Assembly: GCA_030653405.1 (NCBI GenBank)
Contig: JAURZO010000007.1
Coordinates: 1 to 25,370, forward strand
Length of the DNA stretch: 25,370 bases
Direction: 5' to 3'
From: Zwartia sp.
Lineage (GTDB): Bacteria > Pseudomonadota > Gammaproteobacteria > Burkholderiales > Burkholderiaceae_B
Shown: piece by piece, positions 21,560 to 25,370 of the stretch
How the letters are laid out: each line of letters starts with the position of its first letter
How positions within the stretch are numbered: position 1 is the stretch's first letter
Position numbers and translations under genes: made by a program
Notes under the pieces: generated by a model
What the model saw: the letters and a program-made list of their open reading frames with translations, nothing else
Database searches by the model: none
Told to the model about the DNA's origin: nothing

Positions 21560-21611
21560 CGTTGTCTCCTTGTGGCCCTCGAAGAGCCTATAAAAGTTTT
21601 AACTGAGAGTT

Positions 21612-22373
21612 TTAGAGTGTCTGGCGTTGTTGTTCATACCAGGGTGCCAGATGTTTCCCCCACTGCGAAAGAAGGGCGTTTGCGATCAGGCTGACAAATG
21701 CTAGGGTGAGTAGCAGGCTCAGGAGCGCGCTGGTGTTGACCTCCATCCCGGACTGGTTGATCAGGGCGCCGTAGCCCACGATTACGAACATCTCGGCCAT
21801 CACCATGGCGCGGATCGCGTGGATCAGTCCAATGCGTGCGCCGGTGATGAGGTAGGGGTAGAGCGCGGGCAAGATGATTTTCCAGAAAATCTGTGTGCGG
21901 TTAGCGGAAAAAGACCGACCGACCGCGAGCAGCTCGGGGCTGATGCCTTTGGCACCGTTATAGGTGGTCAGCACGATGTACCAGACGGCCGCCAGAAACA
22001 CGACGGTTGAGCGCAGGGTTAGTCCAGTTCCTAAAATCATAATCAGGATCGGGATGAGTGCGGCGGTGGAGGTCACCACAAAAATGCTCACCCAGGGTCT
22101 GAGCATGGTGTCGGCAATGTTGGAGCGCCCCATCGCGATGCCCATTGGCATGCCGATCACACAAGCCAGTGAAAATCCGAGCAGCATTTGACGCAAGGAG
22201 ATGAAAAGCTCCTTGAGCATGGTGCCTTCGCGCAGCATCTCAAGGTATTGCACAAAGACGGAGGAGGCCGGCGCGAACAGGCTGTCACCGAGCTTGCGGC
22301 CGACGATTTCCCAGAGGCCGAGCACGAGGGCAAAGCCGATCAGGGGTAAGAGCGCGTTTTTAAGAGTTTTCAT
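21612..22373 (-). CDS. ABC transporter permease, SsuC/TauC type
   Basis: 253 residues with about six membrane helices (the first in LPLIGFALVLGLWEIVG, the last in LLSLLLTLAFVSLIANAL). The cytoplasmic EAA-type loop that contacts the ATPase is in SPELLAVGRSFSANRTQIFWKIILPALYPYLITGARIG. It is the second of two permeases, so the channel is probably a heterodimer. The start is 3 bases after the previous permease stop, indicating tight co-translation. Confidence 0.9.
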   Translation of the reverse strand: MKTLKNALLPLIGFALVLGLWEIVGRKLGDSLFAPASSVFVQYLEMLREGTMLKELFISLRQMLLGFSLACVIGMPMGIAMGRSNIADTMLRPWVSIFVVTSTAALIPILIMILGTGLTLRSTVVFLAAVWYIVLTTYNGAKGISPELLAVGRSFSANRTQIFWKIILPALYPYLITGARIGLIHAIRAMVMAEMFVIVGYGALINQSGMEVNTSALLSLLLTLAFVSLIANALLSQWGKHLAPWYEQQRQTL

Positions 22374-22376
22374 GGG

Positions 22377-23141
22377 TCAGCGCCTGATATGCCAGTGCAA
22401 CAGGCGACGCTCAAGCATATGAATGATGCTTTGTGCGAGTAGTCCCATCAGGCAGACGGTGATGACAACGGCCAGTGCCGCAGAGGCATCGAAAGCCTGG
22501 GTGGAGCGTTTGAGTAGCTGTCCTAGATTGACGGCGGCAAAGAACAACTCTGCGGTAATCATGCCGTTGATTGCTCGGGCGGAGCCGACTCTAAGTGCGG
22601 CAAAGAGGAACGGTGTCAAGGCGGGAAAGACGATGTGCCGCAGGCAGTAGGTACGACTGCCGCCAAAGGATCGGCCGACATCAATCCATGAGGTCCGGAC
22701 GTCTCTTGAGCCCGCGATGATCACCACGAGGATATCGAAAAAGCACATCAGGAATACGAGCGCGACGCGTGATTCGAGGAATAAGCCAAACCAGATAATC
22801 AAAAAAGGCACCATCGCCACCGGCGGGATGGCGTAGATGGCATTGATCACTGGATTGAACATCCGGTAAAGCGTGTTGGAGCGGCCGAGCAGTGTGCCAA
22901 GCGGTATGGCGATCGCGAGCGCGAGGCCAAAGCCGATTCCGAGTTGCACCAGTGAGCCCGAGACTGCTTTGAGTAGTCTGGGTGCAAAGTTTGGATCAAA
23001 GAACTGCGCAAAGACGCTTAAGGGGGAGGGCAGGATAAAGTCAGAAAACTGTGTCGCGCAGAGCTCCCACACGAGCAGTCCGATGACAATCGATAGCGCA
23101 CCGAGTCCCGTGGCACGCAGTTTGGTGAGGGGTGCGCTCAT
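22377..23141 (-). CDS. ABC transporter permease, SsuC/TauC type
   Basis: 254 residues with about six membrane helices (GLGALSIVIGLLVWELCA, LVQLGIGFGLALAIAIPLG and others). The EAA-type loop is in SWIDVGRSFGGSRTYCLRHIVFPALTPFLFAALRVG. It is homologous to the permease that follows but clearly different in sequence. ATG 23141 overlaps the DUF4387 stop by 4 bases (ATGA), which ties the transporter to the AtuA-like metabolic genes. Confidence 0.9.
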   Translation of the reverse strand: MSAPLTKLRATGLGALSIVIGLLVWELCATQFSDFILPSPLSVFAQFFDPNFAPRLLKAVSGSLVQLGIGFGLALAIAIPLGTLLGRSNTLYRMFNPVINAIYAIPPVAMVPFLIIWFGLFLESRVALVFLMCFFDILVVIIAGSRDVRTSWIDVGRSFGGSRTYCLRHIVFPALTPFLFAALRVGSARAINGMITAELFFAAVNLGQLLKRSTQAFDASAALAVVITVCLMGLLAQSIIHMLERRLLHWHIRR

Positions 23142-23446
23142 GGAATGTGAACGTTCAGCACCGGTGCGTGTTGTTGGGCACCATAGACGTCTGTATCGCC
23201 AATACCGCCGGAGGGAACCAGGCGGGGAAGCGTGGCTTTAAAGGCAAAGGCAGCGTCATAGGGGGTGAACAGAACGTCCTGCTCCTTTACTTTGTAGAGG
23301 TCGGCAAAAAGTTTGGGGCACAGTACGCCTGAGTTTTTGACCCGGTTGTAGGCCTCAGCGTTGTCGAACACGACGTCGATCGTGAGCTCGAAGGGGCCGG
23401 CATTTTTGCTTTTGCAAACAGTGGCGAGATCTTTGATCAGTGGCAT
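23138..23446 (-). CDS. DUF4387 protein, partner of the AtuA-like protein
   Basis: 102 residues: LIKDLATVCKSKNAGPFELT, then IDVVFDNAEAYNRVKNSGVL, a pattern diagnostic of DUF4387. This small domain is nearly always encoded next to or fused with the AtuA-type (DUF1446) protein, so the two probably form one enzyme complex; the reaction is not established. It begins 12 bases after the AtuA-like gene and its stop overlaps the permease start. No signal peptide: cytoplasmic. Confidence 0.85.
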   Translation of the reverse strand: MPLIKDLATVCKSKNAGPFELTIDVVFDNAEAYNRVKNSGVLCPKLFADLYKVKEQDVLFTPYDAAFAFKATLPRLVPSGGIGDTDVYGAQQHAPVLNVHIP

Positions 23447-23458
23447 GTGACGCTACCT

Positions 23459-24829
23459 TTAGATGTTTTCGTATTCAATCGGAAAAAGCGCACAGGGATC
23501 CTTGACTTCGAGCACGTGGTGCATGGAAAACTGGTACATCGGTCCGCCTTCCTGATCCGAAGGTGAGAACGGAAAGGCCATGTTGCCCTCCCGACACATC
23601 CGCCCCGGAAAGTCCATATGCAGCATTTGAGTCCGTGCAAGCGCAAGCACACTGTTGGCGGTGGTTTGGTCTTTGGCCACGACCTCCACCAGAAAGCCAA
23701 GCTCATGGCTGGTGGCGTTTTGTACATGCTCTCTTTCTGCCATCACACCGCTCAGGCCGTAGGTGCGGATGACCAGTGTGTAGTCGGCGGGTTTGACGCC
23801 GAGATCCGTAGCCTTGGTGGCGGTGAGTTCTCGAATATTGGCCAGAAAGGTTTTGACAGTCTTGATCAGTAGTGGGTCGTGTGTGCCGCAAATGGTAAAG
23901 GCTCTGTAACCTGCCAGCTCCGCAGCCTCAAGCTTGATGGTGTAGGGATTTTTAGTCCAGGTCATGCCGCGAATAATGACGGCGCGGTCGGTGACTTCCT
24001 CGAAGGTACATGACGAGGTGTCCAGCAATCCGCCCGGCTCGACGTGATGGATCGGGCTCGCGTTTTCGTGCAGGCTGTGGTTGGCGATGGACACGCTGGT
24101 GCAGCGACGGATCGGGTTCAACGGCTCGCATTCGACCTCGCCATTTCTCCTGATTTTGACCATCAGGCAGTCATGTCCCTTTGGGATGGCAGGCGTCGCG
24201 CCACACTCGAGCATTTTGCCGGCATACCAGGCCGCGGCGGTGGGGAAGCCTGCGTTGATCGCTGCGGCTGCCCAAGGAGAGGGATCGCTGGAGCGACCTG
24301 CCAGGATAACCTGTGCGTCAGCGTTCAGTGCGCTGATAAAGGGCTCGGGGCCCATCATGCCGACGATGCGAATCGCGCGGTCAACGGTGGCGGCGTCCAG
24401 CGCAGGATGTCTGCCGAGCGGGCGGATCTTTTTTTTCTGCAGTTGTTCTTTGATGAAATCAGGCTTGAGCTCGGCATGGATGACCGCCATCTTGAAGTGC
24501 AGCTTGTCCTCGGCGGCGATTTCGCGGGCCATTTGCACGACCAAACCCAGATGGGGCTCGCCGCCCGCGCCACCGCAGGTGCCGATGATGAGTTTGCAGC
24601 CGTGTTTGATCGCGGCATTGAGCATTAGGCGAAGGTCGCGGCGGATCGCCATCGGCGAACAAAAGGGTTTGCCGGAGCCGAGATAATGCGGGCCGGGATC
24701 GACCGAGCCACCGTCCACACCGATCACGTGTGGCTTGAGCGCCATGCCCGCCTCAAGCGAGGCCTCGGGAAATCCGTAGCCGAGGATGCCGCTGGTGGAA
24801 AGCATCCGAAATTCGTTTATGTCACTCAT
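23459..24829 (-). CDS. AtuA-like protein (DUF1446, acyclic terpene utilisation family)
   Basis: 456 residues. Family segments are visible: GVDGGSVDPGPHYLGSG (36-52), LIIGTCGGAGGEPHLGLVVQ, AQVILAGRSSDPSPWAAAAI, GFPTAAAWYAGKMLECGATP and FLVEVVAKDQTTANSVLALA. AtuA was named from citronellol/geranyl-CoA catabolism in Pseudomonas, but many Burkholderiales homologues sit in unrelated transport operons, and the activity is unproven. Here it heads a six-gene operon with DUF4387 and an ABC importer, so it likely processes the imported ligand. A GGGGGA site lies 11 bases before ATG 24829. Control is probably by the divergent GntR protein. Confidence 0.85.
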   Translation of the reverse strand: MSDINEFRMLSTSGILGYGFPEASLEAGMALKPHVIGVDGGSVDPGPHYLGSGKPFCSPMAIRRDLRLMLNAAIKHGCKLIIGTCGGAGGEPHLGLVVQMAREIAAEDKLHFKMAVIHAELKPDFIKEQLQKKKIRPLGRHPALDAATVDRAIRIVGMMGPEPFISALNADAQVILAGRSSDPSPWAAAAINAGFPTAAAWYAGKMLECGATPAIPKGHDCLMVKIRRNGEVECEPLNPIRRCTSVSIANHSLHENASPIHHVEPGGLLDTSSCTFEEVTDRAVIIRGMTWTKNPYTIKLEAAELAGYRAFTICGTHDPLLIKTVKTFLANIRELTATKATDLGVKPADYTLVIRTYGLSGVMAEREHVQNATSHELGFLVEVVAKDQTTANSVLALARTQMLHMDFPGRMCREGNMAFPFSPSDQEGGPMYQFSMHHVLEVKDPCALFPIEYENI

Positions 24830-24873
24830 GAGTATTGGTCCCCCGCCACTTTGACTGCAGCTGATTGCAGTAT

Positions 24874-24892
24874 TTAAACGTAGTACGTTTAA
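24874..24892. promoter_or_regulatory. 19-bp perfect palindrome, candidate GntR operator
   Basis: TTAAACGTA, a central G, TACGTTTAA. It lies 45 bases upstream of the AtuA-like gene and 131 bases upstream of the divergent GntR gene, where a repressor site for the operon is expected. A partial half-site TTTAAAC recurs at 24911-24917. Binding by this GntR protein is inferred. Confidence 0.5.
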
Positions 24893-24952
24893 TTTATAGT
24901 TGTATAGTCATTTAAACTGTAATGGCTGTAAACCCTTAAGTCAACCTGTCAC

Positions 24953-24985
24953 GATGCGTCAATGATGCGTCAATGATGCGTAAAT
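24953..24985. repeat. three tandem 11-bp repeats
   Basis: GATGCGTCAAT at 24953-24963 and 24964-24974, then GATGCGTAAAT at 24975-24985. The period is close to one helical turn, 39 bases before the GntR start codon. Could bind a regulator cooperatively or be simple slippage expansion. Confidence 0.7.
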
Positions 24986-25023
24986 AACGCAGGAATCACC
25001 GATGAATGACTTATGAATCACGT

Positions 25024-25370
25024 ATGACCAAATTAAAAGACACGCCGATTTTTGAGCGGATTGAGCAATATGTCCGCGATGGTATTGCTTCGGGGGCCTA
25101 TGCGCCCGGTGCTCAATTACCGTCTGAAACTGAGCTTGCGGCAAGGTTTAAAACGACACGTGCAACGGTGCGGCAAGCGCTGTCCCGACTGGTGTTTGAG
25201 GGTATGGTCACGCGCCATGCAGGTCGTGGCAGTTTTGTCGCGCCACCGGTGGTGGGGACTTTCCCGATTGACTCCAGGCATTGTTTGCCATTTGAGGATC
25301 AAGTGGCGCTTGAGGGGCTGCAGGTCAGCTACCGCTCACCGAACTATGAGCTCGTGCAGGCGCCGCTCTC
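25024..25370 (+). CDS. GntR-family (HutC/UTRA type) regulator, 5' part only
   Basis: ATG 25024 opens a frame that runs off the window after 115 codons. The N-terminus is a GntR winged helix-turn-helix: PIFERIEQYVRDGIASGAYA, PGAQLPSETELAARFKTTRA, TVRQALSRLVFEGMVTRHAG, RGSFVAPP. The start of the next region (FPIDSRHCLPFEDQVALEG) suits a UTRA ligand-binding domain of the HutC group. It is transcribed divergently from the AtuA/ABC operon and probably represses it until the ligand is present. No stop codon is visible because the gene is cut by the window edge. Confidence 0.9.
   Translation, partial: MTKLKDTPIFERIEQYVRDGIASGAYAPGAQLPSETELAARFKTTRATVRQALSRLVFEGMVTRHAGRGSFVAPPVVGTFPIDSRHCLPFEDQVALEGLQVSYRSPNYELVQAPL

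Noticed and set aside
24044..24686. Two long plus-strand frames opposite the AtuA-like gene
   Set aside because: High-GC antisense shadows of a well-supported family protein.

Overview
The window looks like a chromosomal segment of a betaproteobacterium, most likely Burkholderiales/Alcaligenaceae-like. The grounds are the right-hand catabolic operon (AtuA-like protein + DUF4387 + sulfonate/nitrate-type ABC transporter + GntR regulator), a layout typical of that order, and moderate GC. This taxonomic call is inference. No tRNA, rRNA, CRISPR array, transposase or integrase was recognised.

Left part (1-19.7 kb) is a defence and toxin-antitoxin (TA) island. 0-2.3 kb: decayed coding DNA, including a SIR2-like N-terminus, then a two-gene operon (HEPN-like protein + Abi_C abortive-infection protein) with a broken third frame. 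2.3-6.4 kb: a graveyard holding two orphan AbiEi-type antitoxins, one intact HigBA pair, an unknown small protein and many scraps of TA genes. 6.4-10.0 kb: IetAS (AAA ATPase + subtilisin-like protease), a known anti-phage/plasmid-incompatibility pair. 10.0-11.8 kb: a Fic protein translationally coupled to a small alpha/beta-hydrolase. 11.8-13.1 kb: a scrap of an SDR gene, a truncated HigA and a Phd-VapC pair. 13.1-15.5 kb: a full SDR gene and a second, larger Fic protein. 15.7-16.7 kb: a lone rfbB. 16.9-18.05 kb: Xre/MbcA-RES TA pair. 18.1-19.7 kb: HipBA pair.

Right part (19.7-25.4 kb) is a compact, GC-richer minus-strand operon. It encodes an AtuA-like protein, DUF4387, two permeases, a Tat-exported substrate-binding protein and an ATPase. 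A divergent GntR/UTRA regulator is cut by the window edge. It looks like a ligand-controlled uptake and catabolism unit for an unidentified small organic substrate.

The strongest unusual signal is a network of diverged, partial duplications. The 5' end of the Fic gene and the 3' end of its hydrolase partner both recur, in the same order, as decayed fragments left of IetAS (5.4 and 6.2-6.35 kb), with an AbiEi-like gene sitting between them. IetAS is therefore bracketed by direct repeats of a Fic-hydrolase module. Further scraps of the hydrolase, of the unknown 142-residue protein, of AbiEi, of two kinds of HigA antitoxin and of the SDR gene record repeated turnover. The Fic-hydrolase pair is the best candidate here for an undescribed two-component module.
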